DNA from: CATOSK01 sp034423195 | Lineage (GTDB): Bacteria; Chloroflexota; Dehalococcoidia; Lucifugimonadales; UBA3495 | DNA length: 64,000 bases | Direction: 5' to 3' | NCBI GenBank assembly: GCA_034423195.1 | Contig: DAOUIZ010000023.1 | Span: forward strand, 95,723-159,722 | In this document: one piece after another, positions 53,924-62,868 of the stretch | Layout: every line of letters starts with the position of its first letter | Position numbering within the stretch: the first letter of the stretch is position 1 | The notes under the pieces: model-generated | What the model saw: the letters and a program-made list of their open reading frames with translations, nothing else | What the model was told of the DNA's origin: nothing | Database searches by the model: none | Position numbers and translations under genes: made by a program

Positions 53924-54105
53924 TCAGTCGGCATGGTTGTCGCCGGCCTCCTCCGGCGAAGCGGCCAGATGTTGCAGCGACGGGAAGAGACCCGCCTGGC
54001 GTTTCTCCCTGAGTCGGAAGCTCTCGCCCCGTATGTTCAGCACATGGCTATGGTGCAGCAGCCGATCCAGGATGGCCGACGCGATTACCGTGTCGCCGAG
54101 GATCA
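53924..54105 (-). pseudogene. istB: IstB-like ATPase, C-terminal fragment of IS21
   Basis: The residues GDTVIASAILDRLLHHSHVLNIRGESFRLREKRQAGLF are the characteristic end of IstB, the transposition helper of IS21. Everything before that tract is missing. It faces the IS21-type end repeats, in the normal orientation. Confidence 0.8.
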
Positions 54106-54191
54106 GGTTCTTCTTTCTCCGCAGGCGGTCCAGGATGGCATACAGCCGGGAGCGTTCGAGGAAGCAGCCTTCGTTAGGGGTTGCATGGGTG

Positions 54192-54230
54192 TGTGCGGTA
54201 TGGCACAATAGTCTGTGCGGTATAGCACAA
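54192..54230. promoter_or_regulatory. Two tandem TGTGC-N6-GCACA operator palindromes
   Basis: TGTGCGGTATGGCACAA (54192-54208) and TGTGCGGTATAGCACAA (54214-54230) are spaced 22 bases apart, which is two helical turns, and each is a palindrome. They end 30 bases before the ATG at 54260. The second overlaps a possible TATAGC -10 box. This is the layout of an operator for a dimeric repressor, often seen with toxin-antitoxin or phage-type regulators. Confidence 0.65.
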
Positions 54231-54259
54231 GCCTATTGGCGCCGCTATGGAGGGAAATT

Positions 54260-54715
54260 ATGGGTGATCGTACAGAGATGGATGCGCGTTGGATTTCGAA
54301 AGACGACCCTCAGGCAGCCCCATTCGTCAAGGCCGAGGCTGCCCGAGTGCGTGATGGACAGGAGGGGGCGAGAGAACGTGGGCGCGAAGTGTTGACTCCG
54401 GCGGGGGCAAGAAGACTTTTCAATGTCACGCTCGGCGATGTTCGTATGGCGAGAGTGCGAAAGAATGTCAATGCTCCGCTTGTCTTGGACGTCACAGGCA
54501 AGCCTTTGCACTTCCTAGACCTTCTGGACGCCCTTGAGTACTGGTCGAATAGGAAACGCTCTGACTTCGATGCCATGCTCCAGTCTATGCGTGGGTCCGG
54601 GTTCCTTGTTGGGTTGGATGATGGGCGGATGTTCAGCGTTCTCCACGATAGGCCACTAGTTCGGATTGAGGACGCCGTGCCTGGGCAGTCTGAGCACCAT
54701 AGGAACATTGAGTGA
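54260..54715 (+). CDS. Unrecognised protein, first gene of an operator-controlled pair
   Basis: This 151-residue, soluble and fairly charged protein has a helical N-terminus rich in Ala, Glu and Arg. A central FNVTLGDVRMARVRKNV and a C-terminal LDLLDALEYWSNRKRSDFDAMLQSM helix pair follow. No family is recognised and no membrane segment is seen. GGAGGG five bases before the ATG fixes the start. The next gene begins 45 bases after its stop, and the double palindrome upstream probably controls both. Confidence 0.55.
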   Translation: MGDRTEMDARWISKDDPQAAPFVKAEAARVRDGQEGARERGREVLTPAGARRLFNVTLGDVRMARVRKNVNAPLVLDVTGKPLHFLDLLDALEYWSNRKRSDFDAMLQSMRGSGFLVGLDDGRMFSVLHDRPLVRIEDAVPGQSEHHRNIE

Positions 54716-54760
54716 TTCGCTCGACAATCCTTGAAGAGATCGAAGCTAAGGATGGTAAGA

Positions 54761-55909
54761 ATGTCCCAAGACAAGGTAATACTGGCTACTACCGAGGTCA
54801 TCGACGGAATCATGTTGCCCAGGGAAAGCCTAGTTCATGCGGCAGCGGCAATAAATGGGAAAAAGGCTCCTCGGAAAATCGTGGATCACGATCCATGCTC
54901 CATTCCCCTGGGCAAAGTTCGTGCGGCGGAGGTTGTAGACATCGGAAAAACCGCAGCCTTGTTTGGGATCCCCGACGAGACCCACAGGGTTGCCACATCA
55001 ATACATGAACCCAGTGGTATATCGATCGTCGAAATAACCTACCCGCACGATAATCGCCCCTTCGTATTACATCTAGCTGGGGAAACTGATGCCGGTATCG
55101 CCGTCGAAGTGGACCCCGCAAACTTTGATAGTTTCAAAGACATCAAAGCGTTCCAAGATCTGGCCAAGCAAAACGGTGCTAACGAGAAGACTTCCCTAAT
55201 GGGTCGCCGGAGTTTGACCCCGGAACCGCTTATACAATTCCTCATATCAGATCCGGTGTTGGCTGGCGTCTTGTTTTGGGCTCTCTGGAGAGGGGAGAGG
55301 TTCCTCACGTACACCGTAGATGCGACGGCCCGTAAGGCTGGGGACGCCATATCAGATACGATCAGTGCAAGGTTGAGGTCCTGGTTGGAGAACTTCAACC
55401 GTCATCGGTCGCAGGACGATCGAGCGGCCACCTCCGAGATCGTAGTCAATGTGGATCCGCAGATCATTCTGATCACCAAGGGCCAACACACAGAGCAGCA
55501 AACGGATATCGGTATTCAGTCACTCGCCAAGCAATTGGAGTTATGGGAGCCCCTTCTGCACAAGGCGGACAGCATCACGTTCGTACGAGAGTCCAAAAAT
55601 GAGGAGTGGATGTTCCTGCACATGACTACTTCCGATGGCAAGGTAATTGCTGATGAAGACTCTTACCTCAGGACCATAACGCGTCGGGAGGAAATTGCCC
55701 GTACCAAGCCCGTTTGTGTTTGTTTGAAGCACAAAGTCACGGGCGAGGAGCGCCACCACGAGACCACCGCCGTGTTTACCAAAGTGGACGAGGCAGGCAG
55801 GTTCGAAGTGAAGTTCAACTCGTTCCCACAGGACTTGGAACATTGGGAAATTACAGGTTATTCGCTTCTTTCTGATACGAAGACAACCCCCAACGAGCCC
55901 AACGCATAG
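54761..55909 (+). CDS. Unrecognised protein, second gene of the pair
   Basis: The 382-residue protein has a beta-rich N-terminal half (VDIGKTAALFGIPDETHRVATSIHEPSGISIVEITYPHDN). A single possible membrane or amphipathic helix is in the middle (LIQFLISDPVLAGVLFWALW), and the C-terminal half is mixed (IITLI-type strands and a Cys-Val-Cys segment). The ATG at 54761 has AAGGA eight bases upstream. Codon use and GC are lower than in the core genes, which suggests recent acquisition. No function can be given. Confidence 0.55.
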   Translation: MSQDKVILATTEVIDGIMLPRESLVHAAAAINGKKAPRKIVDHDPCSIPLGKVRAAEVVDIGKTAALFGIPDETHRVATSIHEPSGISIVEITYPHDNRPFVLHLAGETDAGIAVEVDPANFDSFKDIKAFQDLAKQNGANEKTSLMGRRSLTPEPLIQFLISDPVLAGVLFWALWRGERFLTYTVDATARKAGDAISDTISARLRSWLENFNRHRSQDDRAATSEIVVNVDPQIILITKGQHTEQQTDIGIQSLAKQLELWEPLLHKADSITFVRESKNEEWMFLHMTTSDGKVIADEDSYLRTITRREEIARTKPVCVCLKHKVTGEERHHETTAVFTKVDEAGRFEVKFNSFPQDLEHWEITGYSLLSDTKTTPNEPNA

Positions 55910-56173
55910 CCAGCGGACGTACTTTCCCTGAGGTGGACCCCGTTGTTCGGACAAAGTCGAGGCCGAATTAAGCGAGAGTGCCTCCGCACCTCCCGTGATG
56001 CTAGCGTACCGGAGGGGTGCCCGGGCCGATAGCGCCCCTGGTCAACCGGAAGGGCCCTTGCCATGCTTCCTTCCCCACCCCGGGAGCGTCATATAAACGC
56101 CCCTTCACGTGACTGTCACACAACTGTCATATCCCCGTTGCGGCGGCCTGTCACATAAAGGTATAGTCCGGGA

Positions 56174-56742
56174 ATGACGACCTACGGCTACATCAGGACC
56201 AGCCGGCAGCGCATCCAAGGGAGCACCGGCAGCGACCCCGAGGCCCAGGCCCACCAGCTCCGCCAGGAGGGCGTCCCCGAGGCCACCATCTACTGCGGTG
56301 CAACGGCGGCTGCAGGAACAGGAAGCTGTGAATCTTGAGGATTCACGGGCTGCTTAGCCCCAATCCACCGAAGGAGGGCGTGTAGCGGGGCCCTGAAGAG
56401 ACAAGAAAGAGCTCTTGTGCCTCTGGGATAATGGTTTTCGAGCCAGAAAACCGGTCCCAAAACAGGAGCACCCAATAGTAACCACCCCGACGGCATCCGT
56501 GTCTCTTCTGACGCCCACTGCCCAACGAGGCTCAGCGGCGGAAAACGTATATTGCTTTCGTGACCACCTACGGTACATCCGCACTAGCAGGGCATCCAGG
56601 TCGGCGTTCCCGGACGCTGAACGAGCGACAGACAGAGAAGGCGCGGCGGATGGTGGAGGTGAGTATGTCGCTGCGGTTCGTCGCCGGCGATCTGGAGTTC
56701 AGCCGGGACGCGCTCCGGAGGGCGCTGCGGGAGCCGTATTGA
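56174..56742 (+). pseudogene. Serine recombinase pseudogene split by an insertion
   Basis: MTTYGYIRTSRQRIQGSTGSDPEAQAHQLRQEGV at 56174 is a resolvase N-terminus with its catalytic serine (RTSRQR). The frame is lost near 56300 in unrelated, lower-GC sequence. From 56560 a second degenerate start (ATTTACGG-like GTGACCACCTACGG) and LNERQTEKARRMVEVSMSLRFVAGDLEFSRDALRRAL give the C-terminal HTH of a resolvase. The whole is not translatable as one protein. Confidence 0.7.
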
Positions 56743-56839
56743 TGGACAGTCTGATTTTAACCTCGGGCCGTCTTTTTGGTGCCCGGGTAGTCCAGGACCT
56801 GAAACTGCAGACCGCTTCGGTCTGGCAGCCAGAGGGTCT

Positions 56840-57133
56840 GTGATCGCTGGCAGCAACGGGGATCCCCGGGAGAACTGGGCCCAGCTCGAGGCCCTCCACT
56901 TCTTCCTCCTGGAGCACAGCTCGTGGGAGACCGGCGTGGTCCAGGACTTTGCCAACCAAGATGAGATCGCGGACAACCTTGGCTGGCCGGTGCATCAGCT
57001 GCGAAAGAGCCTCGCGGTTCTCCGTGACCTCGGGGAAATTGAGGTCCAGCGTCGGACCCACAACAGGTACCGCCTTCGGCTCCCGTCACTAATCTTTGCC
57101 CCGGAATACTTGAACGCCAAGAGGGCATCATGA
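56840..57133 (+). CDS. Winged-helix-like small protein
   Basis: The 97 residues contain a helix-turn-helix: QDEIADNLGWPVHQLRKSLAVLRDLGEIEVQRRTHNRYRL, which looks like a winged helix of the GntR/MarR type reduced to its DNA-binding part. The GTG at 56840 lies a few bases after AGAGGG, close for a ribosome binding site. Its stop overlaps the next start (ATGA), so it is co-translated with the DUF2971 gene and may regulate it. Confidence 0.6.
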   Translation: MIAGSNGDPRENWAQLEALHFFLLEHSSWETGVVQDFANQDEIADNLGWPVHQLRKSLAVLRDLGEIEVQRRTHNRYRLRLPSLIFAPEYLNAKRAS

Positions 57134-57948
57134 GCAGATTAGCGAGCACCGGTGGCTTGGTGGAAGTCCTCTACAAATACGTTACTTCGGAACGGGTCCT
57201 GACCTGTCTTCCGGAAGTCGGAGACGGGACTCTCCGGGCTACCCAGCCCGCAGCCCTGAACGATCCTTTTGAATGCGAGGTGTCACCTGGCTTAGCTCGC
57301 GCGGACCAACTGGCCGAGGATGTAGAGATAGCGGAGGTCCTTTCGAGTCTCAATGGTGCGACTCCGATCAGTGACGCCAAGGTGCGGGAGGCCCGGTCCA
57401 AGTATGGGAGTCTGTTCTTGAGGGAACTGCTGGTCGGTCAGTTGTCCCAGCGTTATGGCATCGTTTCGTTTTCTTCGGATCCTCGCCATCTTCTGATGTG
57501 GGCTCACTACACGAGGGATGGTTCGGGGTTTGTTATCGGCTATCAAGTAGATGCTCTAAGGTCACTTGGAAGGCATGAAGACAGTCTCAGAGAAGTCAGG
57601 TACGAGACTCAAACCCTCCCTATTGTCGTATATCCCGTGCTTTCTGAAGAAAATGCGAGCATCTTGCTCTCCTTCAAGAGCGACCATTGGAGTTACGAGT
57701 CGGAGTGGCGGCTTATCGTAGAGTTGAGCGACACCATCGGTACTGGGTCACGGGACTCCCGTGATCTGCCAATCAACTTGGTTCGGGTGCCGAATGAGGC
57801 TGTCGTGGATGTATTCCATGGAGCTGCAGCTCCGCCCGGCCGACGTCTCCCTAGCCAACATCCACCGCGACGTCGGCGTCTCCAATTACTCCTATCTCTT
57901 CGGCGCTTCTGCGGCATGGAGCGGGATCCACGAACTCAACATCGATAG
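57130..57948 (+). CDS. DUF2971 protein with probably foreign C-terminus
   Basis: The first 220 residues match DUF2971, a family common in defence and mobile regions with unknown activity: LYKYVTSERVL, LNDPFECE, the core GIVSFSSDPRHLLMWAHYTRDGSGFVIGYQ and WSYESEWRLI. After VVDVFHG the protein turns into a Pro/Arg/Leu-rich tail (AAPPGRRLPSQHPPRRRRLQ). The DNA there reads better in another frame (LRPADVSLANIHRDVGVSNYSYLFGASAAWSGIHELN). The true 3' end has therefore been lost by recombination or a frameshift. It is coupled to the upstream winged-helix gene. Confidence 0.7.
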   Translation: MSRLASTGGLVEVLYKYVTSERVLTCLPEVGDGTLRATQPAALNDPFECEVSPGLARADQLAEDVEIAEVLSSLNGATPISDAKVREARSKYGSLFLRELLVGQLSQRYGIVSFSSDPRHLLMWAHYTRDGSGFVIGYQVDALRSLGRHEDSLREVRYETQTLPIVVYPVLSEENASILLSFKSDHWSYESEWRLIVELSDTIGTGSRDSRDLPINLVRVPNEAVVDVFHGAAAPPGRRLPSQHPPRRRRLQLLLSLRRFCGMERDPRTQHR

Positions 57949-57958
57949 AGACTCTCCC

Positions 57959-59368
57959 CTACGTGTCCGGATCTTCAATGAACCTTTCAATTCGTTCAGG
58001 TCCAACCAAGAGCATTGGCTGCCCGTTCAGCGACGTAACAGTGCCACTTATCAGGATCTTGTCGCCGAGATTGATCCCTTTGATCAGGTCACGCTCTTCA
58101 TCGGTCACAAGGAAGCATTCGACCTGAGTGAAGAACGTTTCGTCCCACAGGGATAGGTCTACTTTTCCAGTTAGGCCGTATCTGGAATGGATGCTCCTTA
58201 CGTCGTAGATCGATCCCTTTAGCGTACGCCGCTCAGAGGTATATCCGAGCCCTTGCTCGGGTTCGTCCAAGTGGCTTGGGTGAGTCAATAAGTGTGGCTG
58301 ATCCTCTCTGACTTCTCCGACCAAACTGACCCGTTCCCCCTTAAGGCCGAAGTAATCCTTGACGTTTCGCTTGTAGAACTGGGCAATGACCTCGTGCTCA
58401 TGCTGGTCGGAGTCGATAACGAGTTCGACAATGCTGTAGGGATCGAATCCGTCGGGTACGTTCAAAGCACGCACCCGACCCTCCACTAAGGTCGTTAGGA
58501 AACGAGGTGTCGGTCGGCCGTCGGCATTCTCATTGCTTGAGTATGTTGTCGTGGTGCTGCTAACTTTGATCGGCGAGTTCTCCCTGAGCACCCTGTGCGA
58601 GGCAGACAACAGGAAGGCGGAAGCTCTCAACAGCATCGGTATATCTATTGATAGATCCGGCGATTTGAGATCGGTGATGTATCGCCACTTCATGTAAATT
58701 CTGTTGCTGTCTGAAAGGAATTCTCGAAAGCTACCCTTGACGTTGAAGTGGATACTATTGGCATCATGATGATTCCACCATTCTTCTAGCTGCCTTTTTT
58801 CATCGTCTGTAAGGAGCTTGAAGAGGTCGGTGAGCTCGTGCTTGTGCCATTCGCGGATGTCTCTTGGATCCGACGACGCCAACTTACCCAAGACTTCCAG
58901 GTATGCCTTGAGTGATAGCTCCAGCGTGAATGCGGCCTGCTGAGCGTAGGCCAACGCCTGGCCTTTGCCTGCGTTGGTGTCCCAGAAGTGGCGGTCAATG
59001 CCGTGGTGATCGAACATTTCCTTCAGGTTAATGCCCGAGACCGGTATCAACCTTGACGCTTCGTGGTACATTTCCGCGAGGTGGGAGAATGTTGTTATCC
59101 CGGGGACTTCGGTAGCGACCGATCTAGGGTCCAGGTGCAGGTCAGCTGCCTTCTCCCTTTCCAGCTTTGAGAAATTCCTCTGGTTTCCCTTCCTATCAAT
59201 GGCGGCTATCACGTGGACATACTTTTGAGAGATGGGATGTACTGGTACGTCACCACCATAACGTTGCGTCAGTTGGGCGAAACAGGCAGCTGCGTCATCT
59301 AAAGTGGAATGGGCCCCATGTATTTCAGAACACCGGTGGAATAGGCTGAATACTTCAAAATAGGGCAT
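57959..59368 (-). CDS. HEPN-like and OB-fold protein
   Basis: The 469-residue protein has an N-terminal region without a known domain. Helices typical of HEPN proteins follow at about 139-190 (ALAYAQQAAFTLELSLKAYLEVLG, REWHKHELTDLFKLLTDDE). A C-terminal pair of beta domains follows; the last looks like an OB fold (TGKVDLSLWDETFFTQVECFLV...INLGDKILISGTVTSLNGQPMLLVGPERIERF). HEPN proteins are frequent ribonucleases and sensors in defence systems. The catalytic RxxxxH is not certain (REWHKH at 172-177). The OB part may bind nucleic acid. It is convergent with the DUF2971 gene, 11 bases apart. Confidence 0.55.
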   Translation of the reverse strand: MPYFEVFSLFHRCSEIHGAHSTLDDAAACFAQLTQRYGGDVPVHPISQKYVHVIAAIDRKGNQRNFSKLEREKAADLHLDPRSVATEVPGITTFSHLAEMYHEASRLIPVSGINLKEMFDHHGIDRHFWDTNAGKGQALAYAQQAAFTLELSLKAYLEVLGKLASSDPRDIREWHKHELTDLFKLLTDDEKRQLEEWWNHHDANSIHFNVKGSFREFLSDSNRIYMKWRYITDLKSPDLSIDIPMLLRASAFLLSASHRVLRENSPIKVSSTTTTYSSNENADGRPTPRFLTTLVEGRVRALNVPDGFDPYSIVELVIDSDQHEHEVIAQFYKRNVKDYFGLKGERVSLVGEVREDQPHLLTHPSHLDEPEQGLGYTSERRTLKGSIYDVRSIHSRYGLTGKVDLSLWDETFFTQVECFLVTDEERDLIKGINLGDKILISGTVTSLNGQPMLLVGPERIERFIEDPDT

Positions 59369-59474
59369 ATTTAGCAGTTCCTCGCTGATGATCGGGGCCG
59401 CTAGGCAGATGGGATGTCCGCTGTTCTGGGAACGGGAGAGGGCAGGGCCAGTTATACGTCGTCCCCTTGTCCGG

Positions 59475-59591
59475 AGCCAGGGATGTGGCGTTTTTGCGGC
59501 TGTGTTTCAGTCGGTACCTTCCGTCGTTCATCTCCAGAATATGGGCGTAGTGGGTGAGGCAGTCCAACTGGGCTTCCGTGAGGCGCTCCAA
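59475..59591 (-). pseudogene. IstB-like fragment
   Basis: A short stretch (ERLTEAQLDCLTHYAHILEMNDGRYRLKHSR) resembles the LTHRAHILEMNGESYRL segment near the end of IstB proteins. Nothing else of the gene remains. It is distinct from the fragment at 53924. Confidence 0.4.
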
Positions 59592-59779
59592 GCCGTGGAG
59601 GATAGAGACATGAACCCAGTTCGGCGGTGATGGGCAGGTTGACCAATTCTCTCATCCCTGCCTCCAGTAGTCCGCTTCACCCTTTCACCAGTGTGATGCC
59701 TCGCACAGTTTCCCGACTGGGGAGGCTTTCCCGGACTTACTGCGCTGCCGTACGCTCTCCGGGTAGCCATGTCGGGCCC

Positions 59780-60736
59780 CTACCCCCTGCCGCCCTGGTA
59801 GTACTTGGCCACCGCTCCCCATCCGGCCGCTTGGCGCTCGGTGTACCGGGCGGGCATCCGTGGGCTCTTCCACCGTCCCGCCGTCATCAGCTCGGGGAGG
59901 GAGAAGCCGGCGGCGGCCAGGTCCTGGCTCATCCCGACGCGACCCGAGTGGCCGGTGATGTCCCTCCAGTCCGGGAGCCCCGCGGCCCGGGCGGCCTGCT
60001 GCAGGCGCCGACGGATAGTGTCGGGATGTAGGCCGAAGACCGGCGTGGCGGCGTCGGCCACCGCCTCCTCGGGGCGGATGGCCAGCAGGGCATCGACGGC
60101 GGCCGGCCCCAAGTACAAGAACGTGCCCTCAGCCTCCTGGTCCGTCTTGGACTCCGGGATCCGGATGCGGCCGCTGCCGTCCCCCGCCAACTCCACGTCC
60201 CCCCAGCGCAGGGCAGTGGCCTCGGAGACCCGCAGCAGCCCGTCCCTGAGGACAGCGGCCAGGGCAACATCCACTAGGCCCCGCCGGAGGGCGGACTCCT
60301 CCGTCTCGGTATGACCACCCCGGGTGCGGCGGGGAGTGAGGGCGGTGGCGCGGATCGCCGCCATGGCCCCGGCGCTGAGGGGCGCGGCCTGCCTCTGCGG
60401 GCCCTTCAGGATGCGTCCCAGTCCCCGCATGGTCTCGGCGACTTCGGGGCCGTCGGGACGGGGCCAGCCCGTCAGATCCGCTCCCTTGACGATGGCCGCC
60501 CGGGCCTGCCGGATGGTGGCCATTCGCCGGCCCTCCTCAGCCGGGTGGACCAGGTAGTCCGAGAGGGCGGCCTCTAGGCCGTCGGGCAGGCCGAGCTCCT
60601 GCTCTAGGGCCCAGGCCAGGAACCGGTTCCAGTGGCCGTGATAGGCGCGGCGGGTGTTCTGGGCCCGGGCGTGCTGGCGGATTTGGTCGCCCCGGGACGC
60701 GGGGATGTCGGGGGGCTGGAGGAGCTGGGAGAGCAA
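59780..60736 (-). CDS. Tyrosine recombinase/integrase
   Basis: The 318-residue protein has a SAM-like N-terminal domain (RAYHGHWNRFLAWALEQ) and a complete catalytic domain: Arg in DGLLRVSEATALRWGDV, Lys in ESKTDQ, HSGR in ITGHSGRVGMSQDL, GRWKSPRMPARY and the final Tyr. The TTG at 60736 is chosen because AAGAGGTG lies just before it and the same TTG with GGAGGT is kept in the paralogous pseudogene. The frame is open further upstream but crosses the leader inverted repeat. It probably integrates or excises one of the elements in this island. Confidence 0.85.
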   Translation of the reverse strand: MLSQLLQPPDIPASRGDQIRQHARAQNTRRAYHGHWNRFLAWALEQELGLPDGLEAALSDYLVHPAEEGRRMATIRQARAAIVKGADLTGWPRPDGPEVAETMRGLGRILKGPQRQAAPLSAGAMAAIRATALTPRRTRGGHTETEESALRRGLVDVALAAVLRDGLLRVSEATALRWGDVELAGDGSGRIRIPESKTDQEAEGTFLYLGPAAVDALLAIRPEEAVADAATPVFGLHPDTIRRRLQQAARAAGLPDWRDITGHSGRVGMSQDLAAAGFSLPELMTAGRWKSPRMPARYTERQAAGWGAVAKYYQGGRG

Positions 60737-60750
60737 GATCGTCACCTCTT

Positions 60751-60787
60751 CAAACGCCTGACAACGGCAATTATCAGACGTTTGAAG
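60751..60787. repeat. Integrase-leader inverted repeat, copy 2
   Basis: CAAACGCCTGA (60751-60761) is inverted as TCAGACGTTTG (60774-60784) with one mismatch. It lies directly upstream of the integrase ribosome binding site and matches copy 1 at 48160-48194 base for base at most positions. Confidence 0.65.
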
Positions 60788-61045
60788 AGTAGGATTCAAG
60801 GGCGCAGTCCGGGCAGAGTAGGGTGGTGAAACCCGCATCCGGAATCTCCGGTCGAATCCACGCAATCCGCCGTCCACGTCCGAGCCCTTCAAGCGGGCGC
60901 AGCTGAGAAGTGGCTCCGCCGGCATTCTCTCAAAGACTGACACACTACTTGATTAGTATGGTAATCTATCTGACATTGTCGGCGCATTCGCGCAGGAGTG
61001 GCAGGAATTCGCCTCCGAAGTCGCAGCTGCGGGATAGGAGGTCCC

Positions 61046-62269
61046 ATGCAAGAGAATGTTGTCGGAGACGTCGCCCCGAGGGTTCTGGGGCAGCGTCTTC
61101 AGGATGCCAGGCGAGCGCGCGGGCTCACCCAGCAGGAAGTCGCGGACTCCCTGGAACTGGCACGGACCACGGTGACGGCGCTGGAGAAAGGGGAGCGCCG
61201 GGTCCGTCCGGACGAGCTGATCAGCCTAGCGGGACTGTACGGCCGGCCGGTCAGCAGTTTCGTCGGCTCCAGGGCGCCCTCGGCGGAGTTCTCGGTGCAG
61301 TTCCGCACGTCCGTCAACAGGGCGAGCTCGCCCGAGACCCAGCAGGCGCTGAGGAGCGGGATCCAGGAGTTCCAGGACCTGTGCGAAGACTACCTGTGGC
61401 TGGAGACCATCACCGGGGCGCGCTACCGCCAGTCCTACCCGCCCCAGTACGAGACGGCCGGCGTTCCCCCGGAGGATGCGGCTGAAGATGTGGCTGCCTC
61501 GGAGCGCAACCGCCTTGGTCTGGGGGACGGGCCCTTCCTGAACCTGCGGGAGGTCCTGGAGAACGAGGTGGGGCTCCGTATCTTCTATACGCAGCTGCCT
61601 TCCAACCTCGCCGGCATTTTCGCCTACACGGATGACCTGGGCGGCTGCATCGCGGTCAACTCCGGCCATCCGGAGGAGAGGAGGCGGTGGTCGATGGCCC
61701 ATGAGTACGGCCACTTCCTGACCAGCCGGTTCCGGCCCGAACTGACCGCCCTGGGACGGGGCGGGCGTGTTCCCGCCTCCGAGAGGTTCGCCGACGCCTT
61801 TGCCGGAGCGCTGCTCATGCCAACCCCCGGGCTGAGGAGGAGGTTCTACCAGATCTCCCGGGCGGCGGATGGCGCGGTGACCACCGCTGATGTCTGCCGG
61901 CTCTCTCACCACTACTTCGTCTCCGTCGAGGCGATGATGCTGCGCCTGGAGGAACTCCGCCTGCTGCCCGGGGGGTCCTGGGACAGGCTGCGCGACCGGG
62001 GGTTCAGGGTTCGGGAGGCCCAGGAGCAGTTGGGATTGTCTCCCCACCCCCATGACGATGCCCCTCTGCCGCTGCGCTACCGGTTCCTGGCGGTTCAGGC
62101 CCACGGGGAGGGGGAGCTCACCGAGGGGGAGCTGTCCCGGGTTCTCCGCCAGGACCGTCTCTCAGCGAGGGAAACCGTGGAGAACCTGACCCACTCGCTT
62201 CACCTTCTGCACGAAGGGGAACTGATGGCCATTCCCATTGATCCGAGCAGCCGGGTGACGGGCGCTTGA
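61046..62269 (+). CDS. XRE HTH - ImmA/IrrE protease fusion (COG2856-type antitoxin)
   Basis: Residues 8-65 are a Cro/C1 HTH (LGQRLQDARRARGLTQQEVADSLELARTTVTALEKGERRV). Residues about 150-260 hold a zinc-protease domain with HEYGH at 219-223. A long helical C-terminus follows. Such fusions serve as the antitoxin/regulator partner in several toxin-antitoxin pairs, including ones with PIN-type toxins. TAGGAGGT five bases before the ATG at 61046 fixes the start. The next gene starts on its stop codon (TTGA). Confidence 0.85.
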   Translation: MQENVVGDVAPRVLGQRLQDARRARGLTQQEVADSLELARTTVTALEKGERRVRPDELISLAGLYGRPVSSFVGSRAPSAEFSVQFRTSVNRASSPETQQALRSGIQEFQDLCEDYLWLETITGARYRQSYPPQYETAGVPPEDAAEDVAASERNRLGLGDGPFLNLREVLENEVGLRIFYTQLPSNLAGIFAYTDDLGGCIAVNSGHPEERRRWSMAHEYGHFLTSRFRPELTALGRGGRVPASERFADAFAGALLMPTPGLRRRFYQISRAADGAVTTADVCRLSHHYFVSVEAMMLRLEELRLLPGGSWDRLRDRGFRVREAQEQLGLSPHPHDDAPLPLRYRFLAVQAHGEGELTEGELSRVLRQDRLSARETVENLTHSLHLLHEGELMAIPIDPSSRVTGA

Positions 62270-62868
62270 CGGCAGGGGCACCGGGCAGCGAGGGACCGGA
62301 CACCGGCGTCCTGCTCCTGGACGCCAGCTGCCTGCTCAGCTTATACGCCACCGGCCGCATGATGGAGATCGCGGCGGCTCTCCCCTGGGAGCTGGCCGTC
62401 GTTGACTACGTGATGGAGCGGGAAGCGCTGTACGTCAGAGTCATCGAGGCAAACGCGGAGGAGCAGACGACTCCGGTGGACCTTTCGCCGCTCATCGAGG
62501 CGGGGTTGCTCCTGGTCATGCGGATGGAGACCCCCGGCGAGGAGGCCTCCTTCGTGGAGTTGGCAGCCGTCGTGGACGACGGCGAGGCGGTGACCGGGGC
62601 CATAGCCCTCAACCGGGGGCATTCGGTCGCCATCGATGACCGCAAGGCGAGACGGGTCCTGGGAGAGAAGGCTCCCGGGATGGGACTGGTTTCCACCCTG
62701 GAGCTCATGCACCGGTGGTCTGAGTCCGTTACGGTTCAGGAGGTGGGCGAGGCGCTGCGGGCCATGCGGCACAGGGCCCGTTACGTCCCGGGGCCACGGG
62801 ACCCGCTGTACGTCTGGTGGCGTGACCTGATGGGGGGCTCGGGCAACCAGGAAAGGAGTGCGCCATGA
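62266..62868 (+). CDS. PIN-domain-like protein, probable toxin partner
   Basis: The 200-residue protein looks like a PIN-type RNase: VLLLDASCLLSLYATG with the first acidic residue (Asp19), a middle DYVMERE, DDGEAVTGAIALNRGHSVAIDDRKARRVL with the other acidic residues, and a C-terminal helix. PIN proteins cut RNA and are common toxins. Start is TTG at 62266, overlapping the stop of the HTH-protease gene. The next gene overlaps its own stop (ATGA). All three are probably one operon. Confidence 0.75.
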   Translation: MTAGAPGSEGPDTGVLLLDASCLLSLYATGRMMEIAAALPWELAVVDYVMEREALYVRVIEANAEEQTTPVDLSPLIEAGLLLVMRMETPGEEASFVELAAVVDDGEAVTGAIALNRGHSVAIDDRKARRVLGEKAPGMGLVSTLELMHRWSESVTVQEVGEALRAMRHRARYVPGPRDPLYVWWRDLMGGSGNQERSAP

